A DNA stretch of 64,000 bases from Pontibacter aquaedesilientis (GTDB taxonomy: Bacteria > Bacteroidota > Bacteroidia > Cytophagales > Hymenobacteraceae), in the NCBI RefSeq assembly GCF_014773225.1, contig NZ_JACXAJ010000001.1, positions 248,001 through 312,000 of the forward strand, read 5' to 3'. This document shows, one piece after another, positions 42,414-51,503 of the stretch. Every line of letters begins with the position of its first letter. The stretch's first letter is position 1. The notes beneath the pieces were generated by a model. The model ran no database searches. It had not been told where the DNA came from and was given only the letters and a program-made list of their open reading frames with translations. Both the position numbers and the translations under genes were made by a program.

Positions 42414-43511
42414 TTATAAAGGTTGCTGTGGAGGCGGCACAATATAGACTTCCTCCACAATTTCCACGACCTCAACTGCTGTAGGCGAATCGCTTGGCTG
42501 CTTGTTTTGCTTTTTGCGGCCTTTGCCCATGAGCGCAATAGCTGCAGCCCCCGCTGCCGCCACAACGGCTCCAGTGATGACCGGGTGAGTTACAGCCCGG
42601 GTATACAGACTGGTCGACATGGTATCTTTAATGTGGCCATGTATGCGGCCGCCCTCGCCCGGTTGATACAAGGTACCTTCCCGTTGCCGTGCTGGTTCGT
42701 CGCGTAACTGCTGATCGGTCATCAGCTCTTCGCTAGACAGGTCCATCAGCCCCGGTGCCAGGCGGTTGGTGATACTCATGAATTTGCCGCCTCCGCCAAC
42801 CGTGATGTCACGTTTCTCGTGCGTGGCTGCATACAGAATAGCCTGGGCCACTTCTTCAGGCTCGTAGACAGGCGGTGGGAGTGTGAGTTTGTGTGCTGTG
42901 TAATTTTTGGCGTGCTCGGGATAAGGCGTGTTAATGGACGATGGTTTGATCAGCGTGACCGATACGGGTGCCTTCTCTTCCTCCAACTCAATGCGTAAGG
43001 CATCGGTAAAGCCCTTTACGGCATGCTTGCTGGCACTGTACATGCCCTGCATTGGTATAGCCACATCGGAGAGAACACTGCCAATGTTGATGATCGCGCC
43101 GCCCCGGTTGCGCAGGTGCATGGCCGCCATTTGCGAACCGTATACCAGTCCCCAGAAGTTGGTGTCGAAGAGGCGGCGGTTGTCATCGTCGCTCACCTCC
43201 AGCAGTCGGCCGTAGACCGACACGCCGGCATCGTTCACCCAGGTGTCGAAGCCGCCGAAATGGGAGAGGGCCACATCGGCTATTCGCTGCACATCCTGTT
43301 GCCTGCCCACATCCGCCCGCACAGGTATAGCCTGGCCGCCGTTCTCGTTTATTTCCTGTGCGATGTCCTGCAGTGCCTTTTCATTGCGGGCCGCGAGTAC
43401 CAGTCGGGCTCCTTTTGCAGCAGCTGCGAAAGCCGTTGCCAGCCCAATACCGCTGGAAGCGCCTGTCATCACGATCACCTGATCGTGCAATGGTTTAAGT
43501 TTGATCGCCAT
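42414..43511 (-). CDS. SDR-family oxidoreductase with C-terminal membrane segment
   Basis: The 365-residue protein has the short-chain dehydrogenase core: TGASSGIGLATAFAAAAKGA, NDAGVSVYG, IINIGSVLSD and YSASKHAVKGF with catalytic Tyr and Lys. About 110 residues follow, including one hydrophobic segment (TGAVVAAAGAAAIALM) and a basic/acidic tail. Such C-terminally extended SDRs are common in Bacteroidota, and the tail may anchor the enzyme to the membrane. The substrate is not apparent. Confidence 0.85.
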   Translation of the reverse strand: MAIKLKPLHDQVIVMTGASSGIGLATAFAAAAKGARLVLAARNEKALQDIAQEINENGGQAIPVRADVGRQQDVQRIADVALSHFGGFDTWVNDAGVSVYGRLLEVSDDDNRRLFDTNFWGLVYGSQMAAMHLRNRGGAIINIGSVLSDVAIPMQGMYSASKHAVKGFTDALRIELEEEKAPVSVTLIKPSSINTPYPEHAKNYTAHKLTLPPPVYEPEEVAQAILYAATHEKRDITVGGGGKFMSITNRLAPGLMDLSSEELMTDQQLRDEPARQREGTLYQPGEGGRIHGHIKDTMSTSLYTRAVTHPVITGAVVAAAGAAAIALMGKGRKKQNKQPSDSPTAVEVVEIVEEVYIVPPPQQPL

Positions 43512-43686
43512 AAGCTTTAAGTTTGTTTTGAAAATTGGAACAGTACTCTTCTAGCGTACGGCGATAAAGTGAAGCAGTATAGGGCCTTGTCGCGAATATT
43601 ACCCAAATTATCAGGTATAGCATGCAGTCGGACACAACGAGAGCAGGCTATATAGCGTATGCTGAATCTGAATAAAGTCTCTGCGT

Positions 43687-44238
43687 ATGTTTTTATCTTA
43701 TGTGTTCCAGGATTGGGATGCGAACAAACAAAACCTCAAGGGCAGGCTCGTCATGGTGCTTTTCCGCCTGGGCCGACCGGCATCCATCAATAAGTTCTTC
43801 CGAATCATCTGGCTGCCTTACCTGGCCTTCTATAAAATACTGGTTGAGTGGTTCATGGGCATTGAATTGCCGCATTGGACCACGGTCGGCAAGGGATTCT
43901 TTCTGGGGCACGGGCAGGCGCTCGTGGTAAATGGCTGTGCCGTGATTGGGGAGAACTGCTTTTTCCGGCACTCGACCACCATTGGTAACATCAGGCGTGA
44001 GGACGGCAGCTATACCGGTTCTCCGGTGATCGGCAACAACGTCGAACTCGGCTCTAATGTATGCATCATCGGTGAGGTCCGGATCGGTAACAACGTCCGC
44101 ATTGGGGCCGGGTCTGTGGTGGTGAAAGACATACCTGACAACTGCATTGCCGTAGGCAACCCGGCACGTGTCATCAAGCAGCTAGCGCCAGTTGATCCGG
44201 CACCGGCGATGGCGCCAGAAATGCTGACCCAGGCTTAA
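43687..44238 (+). CDS. Serine acetyltransferase-like hexapeptide protein
   Basis: The 183-residue protein has a short hydrophobic N-terminal region and then left-handed hexapeptide repeats (GKGFFLGHGQALVVNGCAVI, GENCFFRHSTTIG, GNNVELGSNVCIIGEVRIGN) ending GNPARVIKQ. This is the CysE/LpxA-type acyltransferase fold. Without the N-terminal helical domain of CysE it may acetylate a sugar rather than serine. It is a single gene. Confidence 0.8.
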   Translation: MFLSYVFQDWDANKQNLKGRLVMVLFRLGRPASINKFFRIIWLPYLAFYKILVEWFMGIELPHWTTVGKGFFLGHGQALVVNGCAVIGENCFFRHSTTIGNIRREDGSYTGSPVIGNNVELGSNVCIIGEVRIGNNVRIGAGSVVVKDIPDNCIAVGNPARVIKQLAPVDPAPAMAPEMLTQA

Positions 44239-44265
44239 AAGTCAGTAGGGCCGGGCCGGCTATAC

Positions 44266-44994
44266 CTAGTTTTTGCCGCTCCTGGTGAAAGGCACAAAAA
44301 TCACCGGCATGAGGTTCTTGGTGATAAGCTTCCCTTTCTTCTTTTCAATCAATTTCAGGGTTTGCGTCCTGTAGGCAGGGCCCACCGGTATCACCATCCT
44401 GCCGCCTTCCTTAAGCTGCTCCAGCAGGGGAGGCGGTATCGTTTCAGCGCCGGCTGTCACCACAATGGCATCGTATGGAGCGTGTTCCTCCCAGCCCTGG
44501 TAGCCGTCTCCTATCTTCACCTGCACCTGTTCATAGCCAAGCTTTTTCAATCGGGCGGCGGCGGCGACTCCGTGCTCAGGCACGATTTCGATGGTATAGA
44601 CTTCCCTCACAATTTCTGCCAGCACGGCTGCCTGGTATCCAGAGCCCGTTCCTATTTCCAACACCTTCATTTGAGCAGTAGGCCTGATCACCTCTGTCAT
44701 GTAGGCGACCATATACGGTTGTGAGATCGTCTGTCCGAGGCCGATCGGCAAGGCGTGGTCGGCGTAGGCTTTAGAAGCGACTTCCGGGGGGACAAACAAA
44801 TGCCTCCTGACGGTGCGCATCGCTTTCAATACAGCCAGGTCAGACACGCCCCGGGCTTCGATCTGGCGCCTGACCATATGCTCCCGCTTTTCCTCGAAAG
44901 GATCTTTTTGAACAGGGCGGTTGCCCTGATTGAGAATGGGGAAAGCCAGTAATGAGATAAGCAGAAGGGTATTAACAGATGGTGACATGGGCAT
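44266..44994 (-). CDS. pcm: Exported protein-L-isoaspartate O-methyltransferase-like protein
   Basis: The 242-residue protein has an N-terminal hydrophobic segment (NTLLLISLLAFPILNQG) suggesting export. It then has the PCMT core: MVRRQIEARGVSD, RRHLFVPPEVASKAYADHAL, GLGQTISQPYMVAYMTEV, LEIGTGSGYQAAVLAE and VTAGAETIPPPL. The enzyme repairs isoaspartyl residues using S-adenosylmethionine. An exported copy is odd because the methyl donor is cytoplasmic, so the segment may be a membrane anchor. Its start is 12 bp after the protoglobin stop. Confidence 0.88.
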   Translation of the reverse strand: MPMSPSVNTLLLISLLAFPILNQGNRPVQKDPFEEKREHMVRRQIEARGVSDLAVLKAMRTVRRHLFVPPEVASKAYADHALPIGLGQTISQPYMVAYMTEVIRPTAQMKVLEIGTGSGYQAAVLAEIVREVYTIEIVPEHGVAAAARLKKLGYEQVQVKIGDGYQGWEEHAPYDAIVVTAGAETIPPPLLEQLKEGGRMVIPVGPAYRTQTLKLIEKKKGKLITKNLMPVIFVPFTRSGKN

Positions 44995-45006
44995 TGGATG
45001 CTAATC

Positions 45007-45591
45007 TTAGAACTCACCCTGATGCACAAATGGATGACACCAAAGCAGGGCTGTTAGTGTGACGGCTTTAAACCAGGCATTGTACATTCCCTCCACGTCC
45101 TCCTGGGAGTGTCCTTTCTTTTTCAGGAAGTCTTTGATGGTGACCGTGATGGGGTAAATGAAGGCCACGATGTACCGGAAGTGCACGATCGGTACAGCCT
45201 GGACCTGATCGGTCTGGTTTTTCTTGGTGGAATGGTGGCGTTTGGCAATTTCATGTTGGTAGTCCAGCCAGGCCTGATCGTAGGGGCGGTGGCATAGGTC
45301 CAGTATCCATTGCTTAAACCTGACCCTGACGGCAGAGAGGTAGTGCTCGTTCGGCTTGCCGTTCTCCCCGAAATAATAGACCAGATGCTCGTTGCTACCT
45401 ACGTAGTTGTACCACAGGTCCAGCACAGCGTCGGTCTGGTCCTGCAGCACATCGCCCGCCATCTTGAGAAAGCGGTTGTCGTCGTCGCTCCACAGCAGAG
45501 TTTTCTTAAGCAGTTCTAGGTCCTGCTTGGTAACGGGAGAATGTTCCAATCCGGCCTCCCCATATGCGTACCCTTTGATGTGTTCTTTCAT
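45007..45591 (-). CDS. Protoglobin-domain protein
   Basis: I start at ATG 45591 (MKEHIKGYAYGEAG); an upstream start adds 11 residues. The 194 residues form one globin domain: DDDNRFLKMAGDVLQDQTDA, then LDLWYNYVGSNEHLVYYFGE, WLDYQHEIAKRHHSTKKNQT (proximal His region) and PIVHFRYIVAFIYPITVTI. Protoglobins bind heme and sense or detoxify O2, CO or NO. It lacks an output domain. It is upstream of pcm on the same strand, so the two may be co-transcribed. Confidence 0.85.
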   Translation of the reverse strand: MKEHIKGYAYGEAGLEHSPVTKQDLELLKKTLLWSDDDNRFLKMAGDVLQDQTDAVLDLWYNYVGSNEHLVYYFGENGKPNEHYLSAVRVRFKQWILDLCHRPYDQAWLDYQHEIAKRHHSTKKNQTDQVQAVPIVHFRYIVAFIYPITVTIKDFLKKKGHSQEDVEGMYNAWFKAVTLTALLWCHPFVHQGEF

Positions 45592-45893
45592 GGCAGTCGG
45601 TGAATTAAGGTATAACGCCTGCAAGCTGTCTGCTGCAGCCTCCTTGTTTCACGACATTTTTAAATTAATTGTTTGCGTTCGAAAGGTATATTGCGTGAAG
45701 GCGTCCTTATGATGAGTTAAACTCTCATTCTGAACATATTTAAATTGCCAATCGAAAGAGAAATACTTAAATACCGTCTAATTTTGCTGCCAATACCTTA
45801 CCGATGGCTGCTAAACCAGCTTACATTCAGTTGCAAGGCAGGTGAGATAGGTTTTGGCTGTTAAATCAAGTTCAGTTTTATGTTGAATCAAAA

Positions 45894-46847
45894 ATGTTAG
45901 ATGTTATAATTCTTCTTGCTGGGTTTGTTTTGCTCATTCTTGGGGCTGACAAATTGGTGGACGCTGCTTCGAGCTTAGCTGCCAAAATGGGTATACCCAA
46001 TATCGTGATCGGGTTAACGATTGTGGCCTTTGGTACATCAGCTCCTGAGTTGGTTGTGAACGTGTTTGCCGCACTTGAAGGAAGCACGGAGATGGTGCTC
46101 GGCAATGTACTGGGCAGTAACATTTTCAATGTGCTGGCGATTCTGGGCGTGTCAGCCATCATTTATCCTCTCTCTGTCAAGACTAACACCACCTGGCTCG
46201 AAATTCCATTGAGTCTGCTGGCTGCCATAGCGGTATTGGTGGTAGCAAATGACATGCTGTTTGACAATGCTGCGGCAGATTATATATCCAGAACCGATGG
46301 CATGATCCTGTTGCTGTTCTTCACCATTTTCCTGGTCTATAACCTGAAGATCGCCCAAAATAACCCCGCAGACGAAGAGGAAACAAAGCCCTATACCTAC
46401 CTGAAAGCCGGGTTATTCATAACTTTAGGCCTTGTAGGGCTGGTCTTAGGCGGCCGTTTGATCGTGACCAGTGCAGTCAGTTTGGCGCAGGCATTTGGTT
46501 TGTCCGAAAGGCTCATTGCCCTGACGGTTGTTTCTATTGGTACTTCGCTGCCCGAGTTGGCTACCTCCATTGTCGCAGTCCGCAAGAAGAAGGTAGACAT
46601 CGCCATTGGCAATGTAGTCGGGTCAAACATCTTCAACATTTTCCTTATACTGGGTGTGTCTGCTATTGTAACCCCGCTTCAGATCAGCGCTAACGCATTT
46701 ATCGACATTGCCATTAACATAGCGGCGGGCATGTTGCTTTTTATCTTCATTTTTACAGGAAGAGGCAGGCAACTATCCAGAGCCGAGGGTATCGTATTTC
46801 TGGTGATATACCTCGCTTACGTGGCGTTCCTGGTGACACAGGGGTAG
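45894..46847 (+). CDS. Calcium/sodium antiporter (CaCA family)
   Basis: The 317-residue protein has about ten membrane helices with two alpha-repeats: VIGLTIVAFGTSAPELVVN with GNVLGSNIFNVLAI, and LIALTVVSIGTSLPELATSI with GNVVGSNIFNIFLI. These GTSxPE motifs hold the acidic residues that bind Ca/Na. It is a YrbG/NCX-like exchanger that should expel calcium from the cytoplasm. It has no accessory domain. It precedes the SulP gene on the same strand by 155 bp. Confidence 0.92.
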   Translation: MLDVIILLAGFVLLILGADKLVDAASSLAAKMGIPNIVIGLTIVAFGTSAPELVVNVFAALEGSTEMVLGNVLGSNIFNVLAILGVSAIIYPLSVKTNTTWLEIPLSLLAAIAVLVVANDMLFDNAAADYISRTDGMILLLFFTIFLVYNLKIAQNNPADEEETKPYTYLKAGLFITLGLVGLVLGGRLIVTSAVSLAQAFGLSERLIALTVVSIGTSLPELATSIVAVRKKKVDIAIGNVVGSNIFNIFLILGVSAIVTPLQISANAFIDIAINIAAGMLLFIFIFTGRGRQLSRAEGIVFLVIYLAYVAFLVTQG

Positions 46848-47002
46848 TTTTAAGTGTTTTCGAACATAGGACCCTTGCTGTCAAGTTTATACCTAGACAC
46901 CAGAAGCAAGCTACGTAAGCTGTATGGTTATATAGCTATATTTGCAAGAATAAAAGTGGAACTTTTACCTTTAAAGAAGCAAATAACCTCAAAGCGCATA
47001 TT

Positions 47003-49243
47003 TTGAATATAGAGGATAATATCAGCAGTGTTGTCGGTAAGTCGAATGTAGAGAACTTGAAGCGGTCTATTTTTAGCAAGCCAGGTAAAGATATTCCCGC
47101 AGGTATAGTTGTATTTCTGGTGGCACTTCCCCTCTGTCTGGGCATTGCATTGGCCAGCGGTGCACCTCTCATTTCAGGGCTTATATCAGGAATCATCGGA
47201 GGAATTGTAATTGGTGCTATTAGTCAGTCCGATGTCAGCGTGAGCGGCCCGGCCGCCAGCTTGACGGCTGTTGTACTGGTGGCTATTCAAAATCTGGAAA
47301 GATTTGAGATCTTTCTCCTGGCCCTGGTGCTTGGTGGTTTGATACAGTTAGCACTCGGCCTGATGAAAGCAGGATTGATAGCGGATTATCTGCCAACCAG
47401 TATCATCAAAGGACTGCTGGCCGCGATAGGGCTTATCCTGATCATCTCGCAAATTCCCTATGCGATGGGAGTAGAGTTGGGTAAAAGTCGGATGATGGAT
47501 TATTCTCAAAACTTCTTTACTGGAGCCCAGCAGAAAGTGACCTTTATCTTCAAGTCCATGGCCCCCGGAGCGATCACGCTTTCTCTAATATCAATGGGCG
47601 TGCTGGTTTTTTGGGATAAGACTTTTATGCGTAAGCTGAAGCTTGTTCCGCCATTTCTGGTGGTGGTGATCTTAGGCGTTATCCTGAATCAGTTCTTTAA
47701 GTATGTTATACCTTCCTTATATCTGGATGGTATCCACCTGGTGAACATCCCGAAAATTGAAGGGTTTGCGTCATTTGTTACTTTCCCTGACTTTACAGCG
47801 ATTGGCAACATTCAGGTATGGACATATGCCTTTACCATCGCATTGATCGCCTCGATTGCATCGCTGCTGGCTATTGAGGCAGCAGACAACCTGGACCCGC
47901 ATAAGCGACGAAGCCCTCCTAACCGGGAGTTGGTGGCGCAAGGTATAGGCAATACACTGGCAGGCCTGGTGGGGGGAATTCCGATCACTTCAGTAATTGT
48001 GAGAAGCTCTGTCAATATTGAGACAGGGGCAGAAACAAAGCTCTCCACAATCATACACGGCACCCTGCTGCTGGTAAGTGTTCTGTTTCTCAGTTCAGTG
48101 ATTAACCTGATTCCCTTGGCATCGCTGGCGGTGCTTCTGTTGGTGGTTGGCTATAAGTTAGCCTCTGTTACCATTTTCAAGAGCATGTACTTAAAGGGAT
48201 GGCCGCAGTTTCTTCCATTTGTTGTGACAACCCTGTCTATTTTGGTTACAGATGTGCTCATCGGTGTCATGATAGGTACCGCTGTCAGCATCTTTTTCTT
48301 GCTCAGAGGTAATTTCTATAATCCGTTTTACATCGAAAGCACGAGCACCCCAAAAGGAAAGGTCTATAGGCTGGAGCTGTCAAATGAGGTGTCGTTTCTG
48401 AACAAACCGGCCATAAAATCCACCTTATGGAATCTGCCTAAAAACTCCCAGATTATCATCGACGCTACGTTTGCCACCTACATCGAGCCTGATGTAATTG
48501 AGATACTGCACGACTTCCAAGATACCTTCGCTCGGGAAAACGATATTGAGGTGATTATGACAGGCCTGCGCGAAAGTTATGCAGCCAAAAACCAGGAGGA
48601 GGTAATGGATGTGAATACGGAGGTAACTAATGTGCTAGCCACACCGCAGGATATCCTGGATTACCTTAAGGATGGCAACCAGCGCTATGTGGACGGTAAC
48701 CTGGTGTCGAGGAGGTTGAGAAACAAAGAGCTGATGGATTTCATAAAAGAAGCCCCATTGGCCGCAGTTGTCAATTCTATAGACATGCGTGAACCCTTGA
48801 ACATGCTTCTGAACACAGGCATCGGGGATTTGATACCGCTGCGTGCTGCAGGTAACCTGATGAGCGATTTTTTGATTTATAGTACCGAAATCGCCTGTCG
48901 GAAGCAAGGTGCCAGGTTGATCCTTCTGATGGGGAACTCCGGAAACTCTTTTATCAGCGAGGCTTTGGAGTGTTATCTAGCTGGTAAAGAATCTTACCTG
49001 TATCCTTTGCTGGGTCCTGCACTTGCTTCTAGAGCGATCAGTCCGGAACAGCTAGTAAAAGAAAACCTCAATAAATTAGTTGACGAGATCACTTTATGGA
49101 ATCTGGCAGAATCTAAGAGAAGAATAATGGATCAAAACCAGTATATCAGGGAGCAGGTGAGTCTAGGTCAGTTGGGACTATGTTCAGCTTTTTTCGATCG
49201 TGAAACAGGAAATATCGAATTCTCTGCACTAGTGAAGGTATAA
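47003..49243 (+). CDS. SulP-family anion transporter fused to a carbonic-anhydrase-like domain
   Basis: I start at TTG 47003 (no ATG lies in frame upstream). The 746-residue protein has a SulP membrane domain (about 30-430; DIPAGIVVFLVALPLCLGIA, SQSDVSVSGPAASLTAVVL), a STAS domain (about 455-525) and a C-terminal beta-carbonic-anhydrase-like domain (about 545-735; GNQRYVDGN, GDLIPLRAAGNLMSD). At the zinc site the ligands are lost: C-x-D-x-R reads S592-I-D594-M-R596, and H-x-x-C reads N645-x-x-N648. So it is probably not a working carbonic anhydrase. SulP/CA fusions are thought to move bicarbonate; here the domain may be a bicarbonate sensor. Confidence 0.88.
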   Translation: MNIEDNISSVVGKSNVENLKRSIFSKPGKDIPAGIVVFLVALPLCLGIALASGAPLISGLISGIIGGIVIGAISQSDVSVSGPAASLTAVVLVAIQNLERFEIFLLALVLGGLIQLALGLMKAGLIADYLPTSIIKGLLAAIGLILIISQIPYAMGVELGKSRMMDYSQNFFTGAQQKVTFIFKSMAPGAITLSLISMGVLVFWDKTFMRKLKLVPPFLVVVILGVILNQFFKYVIPSLYLDGIHLVNIPKIEGFASFVTFPDFTAIGNIQVWTYAFTIALIASIASLLAIEAADNLDPHKRRSPPNRELVAQGIGNTLAGLVGGIPITSVIVRSSVNIETGAETKLSTIIHGTLLLVSVLFLSSVINLIPLASLAVLLLVVGYKLASVTIFKSMYLKGWPQFLPFVVTTLSILVTDVLIGVMIGTAVSIFFLLRGNFYNPFYIESTSTPKGKVYRLELSNEVSFLNKPAIKSTLWNLPKNSQIIIDATFATYIEPDVIEILHDFQDTFARENDIEVIMTGLRESYAAKNQEEVMDVNTEVTNVLATPQDILDYLKDGNQRYVDGNLVSRRLRNKELMDFIKEAPLAAVVNSIDMREPLNMLLNTGIGDLIPLRAAGNLMSDFLIYSTEIACRKQGARLILLMGNSGNSFISEALECYLAGKESYLYPLLGPALASRAISPEQLVKENLNKLVDEITLWNLAESKRRIMDQNQYIREQVSLGQLGLCSAFFDRETGNIEFSALVKV

Positions 49244-49424
49244 ATTCAGGTTTTCTTTAAGCTTGTGGGCATTGTAGCTTTTATGAAGTGCTTATACCTA
49301 GAGGCAGACTTTCACGCCATATTGCTTACATACTTGAAACTGTTGCTGAAAGAATGTAACGGGGAATTTATAGGGTTTTGATTAGGTATGTGGGGTAAAC
49401 CGGGAAGGGTTTAAAGGGTAGATG

Positions 49425-49868
49425 TTAAAGCGATTTTTCTTGAAGCCATTCCTTGGCGTCTTCCTCTTCGGTGAAGACTTTTACCTCAAATTCATTTTTG
49501 ACAAGTTCATAGAATGCATCGAATGAACGCTGCCCATAAATGCCCGGCCCCTGCACATAGGCATAGTAACGTATACCACCTGCCTTGGCCTGCGGCATCC
49601 ACTTCTGAACAAGCCAGTTTACGGCTATCTCCCAAGGTCCAATCAGTTCGTGGTTGCCATGCAGGAAGCCTTTGCAAGGCCTTTCCCGGAGCATAGTCAA
49701 GATCTGAGTGCTACCCATCATCACTGTCTCTAAGGACTGTAACCCAATCCAGTTGGTGGCTATAAAGGAGTTGTCAGACATTCTTCTTATTTCTAAAAAA
49801 ATGTCTCCGTTTGCCTTCTGAAGCTCCTTTTTAGTAGTGGAAGGTGCTATTTCTTTTTTCTCAAACAC
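49425..49868 (-). CDS. SpoIIAA-like small protein, copy 1
   Basis: The 147-residue protein shares a pattern with the gene at 50743: N-W-x-G (ATNWIGLQSLETVM), a HGNHELIGPWEIAVNWLVQ stretch (NxxLxGxW), WMPQAKAGGIRYYA, and a closing F-xEEExAxxWL-xx-SL. Together they look like paralogues with a SpoIIAA/STAS-like alpha-beta fold, but I do not see a named family. It is the last gene of a three-gene minus-strand cluster with the RsbQ-like hydrolase in the middle. Confidence 0.5.
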   Translation of the reverse strand: MFEKKEIAPSTTKKELQKANGDIFLEIRRMSDNSFIATNWIGLQSLETVMMGSTQILTMLRERPCKGFLHGNHELIGPWEIAVNWLVQKWMPQAKAGGIRYYAYVQGPGIYGQRSFDAFYELVKNEFEVKVFTEEEDAKEWLQEKSL

Positions 49869-49936
49869 GCTATTGCTCGTTTAAATTCTAGATAGCCTTC
49901 TCAAACTACCTCCCAGCACCCGAAGTGCATTTTTGT

Positions 49937-50725
49937 TTACAAAAAGCCTTTCATCGCTGCAATCGTTTCTGCAGGAGCACTCAGGTTTGGGCAATGCCCG
50001 GTTGCTTCAAGCACCACCAGCTTACTTCCCTGTATTTGCTGATGGTTATATTCTCCTACGAGTAAAGGAGCGATTGCGTCGTCGGAACATTGCAATATCA
50101 GTGTATCGGTCTTCACCAAAGGCAAATCCTTGCGATGGTCAGACAGGAAAGTTAGGTGGGCAAAGTCTCTCGCTATACCTTTGTGACTCGTGCAGAAACT
50201 ACCTGCCAGCTCCTGGCTTAGCTCAGGCCGGTCAAGGTTCCCCATGATAACAGGGGCAATGGTATTAGACCAACCCAGGTAATCGCTTTCCAGCGATTCC
50301 AGCAGGCCTTCGATAGCCTCCCTGGTAAAGCCCCCAACGTAGTCGCCATCGTTGATAAAACTCGGGGAGGGACAAATAAGCACCAGTTTAGAGAAGCGCT
50401 CCGGTTCCATGATGGCTGCCAGCATGCCAATGATGGCACTGACCGAATGACCCACAAAAATCACGTCCTTCAGCTCCAGTTCCTGGCATATTTCCAGTAT
50501 ATCTGCGGCATAGTCCTTCAAGGAAGAGTAGTTTTCTTTGGAATAGGAGGAAGTGTCGGAGTTACCGAAGCCGATGTGGTCAAAAAGTATGATCTGATAG
50601 TCTTCTTCGAAGCCTGGCGTAATGAAACGCCACATGTTTTGGTCACAGCCGTAGCCATGGGCAAACAGCATTGGTTGCTGGCCCTTGCCTTTCACCGTCA
50701 CGTTATTTCTTTTTAGTACACTCAT
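49937..50725 (-). CDS. RsbQ/KAI2-like alpha/beta hydrolase
   Basis: The 262-residue protein has the RsbQ family signature: FAHGYGCDQNMWRFITPGFE, then FDHIGFGNSD, a nucleophile elbow FVGHSVSAIIGMLA (Ser94), an acid region LQCSDDAIAP and the His in LEATGHCPNLSAPAE. In Bacillus RsbQ works with the RsbP phosphatase to switch on sigma-B under energy stress; plant KAI2/D14 relatives are hormone receptors. No RsbP lies here. Flanking genes encode two related small proteins, the likely partners. It starts 17 bp after the stop of the first of these. Confidence 0.8.
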   Translation of the reverse strand: MSVLKRNNVTVKGKGQQPMLFAHGYGCDQNMWRFITPGFEEDYQIILFDHIGFGNSDTSSYSKENYSSLKDYAADILEICQELELKDVIFVGHSVSAIIGMLAAIMEPERFSKLVLICPSPSFINDGDYVGGFTREAIEGLLESLESDYLGWSNTIAPVIMGNLDRPELSQELAGSFCTSHKGIARDFAHLTFLSDHRKDLPLVKTDTLILQCSDDAIAPLLVGEYNHQQIQGSKLVVLEATGHCPNLSAPAETIAAMKGFL

Positions 50726-50742
50726 CGGATTATAAGATTTAA

Positions 50743-51159
50743 TCAGTGATTAACTAATGAATACTGTCGGAGCCATTGCTCTGCTTTGGACTTGTCATCG
50801 AAAAGCTGTGTCTGAAATGCCGTTAGGTCAGTGTAAAACCGGGATGCCGAAGCCTCCCCGAAGGTCTCCGGCGTGCTGATCATGGCCAGGCGTTTTAATC
50901 CGCTCTTGGCTGCACGCGGAGCCCAGTCCTGAATTACCCAATCCATAGAGTGATCCCAGGATCCTACAATAAGGCGAGTATTGTTAAGGACGCAGGTATA
51001 GCCCTGCTCCTGCAAAACTTTGATGTAAGCTTCTGCCCCGGTCCGAATATTATCCGGAGTAAGGTATCCCATCCAATTGACATAGACCCACCTGTCGGTC
51101 GGCATGACCTCAATAGTCAGGAAAACTCTGCCAAATGCATTTCTTAATTCTTGTTTCAT
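50743..51159 (-). CDS. SpoIIAA-like small protein, copy 2
   Basis: The 138-residue protein parallels the gene at 49425: VYVNWMGYLTPDNIRTG (NWxG), CVLNNTRLIVGSWDHSMDWV, WAPRAAKSGLKRLAMI and a closing FDDKSKAEQWLRQYSL. Clear similarity of layout and several identical positions suggest duplication, though overall identity is low. It is the first gene of the minus-strand cluster with the RsbQ-like hydrolase. Its start has no overlapping neighbour. Confidence 0.5.
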   Translation of the reverse strand: MKQELRNAFGRVFLTIEVMPTDRWVYVNWMGYLTPDNIRTGAEAYIKVLQEQGYTCVLNNTRLIVGSWDHSMDWVIQDWAPRAAKSGLKRLAMISTPETFGEASASRFYTDLTAFQTQLFDDKSKAEQWLRQYSLVNH

Positions 51160-51503
51160 CTTTTACAGCTGTCACCAAAGATAGCTATAAAACAGAACAA
51201 AAAGCATGGCTTATATTTATGCCCTGAGAGATAGGCAGGACTGATTCAGGATCAGGTGAGAACATGGGGGTGGTGGGCTGTTCGGAGATGCGTGTTTTGA
51301 GAGAAATCTTCAAATGAAAACCAATCACCAGCCTACCCAATCATCGGTTTTATGGCCATTGAACAGGCCCCAGGTTACCCTCAGCTTGGTCGTGAAACAT
51401 TTATTTCAAAAAAATTAAACGGAAATAGTTGTAACGGTAACATATTATCTGTATAATTGGTTAACCAATTACAGGTTTGTAAATTATTAGATATAGAAAG
51501 GCT
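51160..51503. other. Promoter region of the alginate regulator
   Basis: About 344 bp between the SpoIIAA-like gene (-) and the GntR-type regulator (+). The left part is of mixed composition, and the last 100 bp is AT-rich and holds one operator palindrome (51455-51470). I see no ORF or other repeat. Confidence 0.5.
51455..51470. promoter_or_regulatory. Operator palindrome for the alginate regulator, copy 1
   Basis: AATTGGTTAACCAATT is a perfect 16-bp palindrome with core ATTGGT-TA-ACCAAT, 33 bp before the regulator start. The core and two-base spacing match the UxuR/ExuR-type FCD operators of E. coli (ATTGGTATACCAAT). Autoregulation is inferred from the position. Confidence 0.75.
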
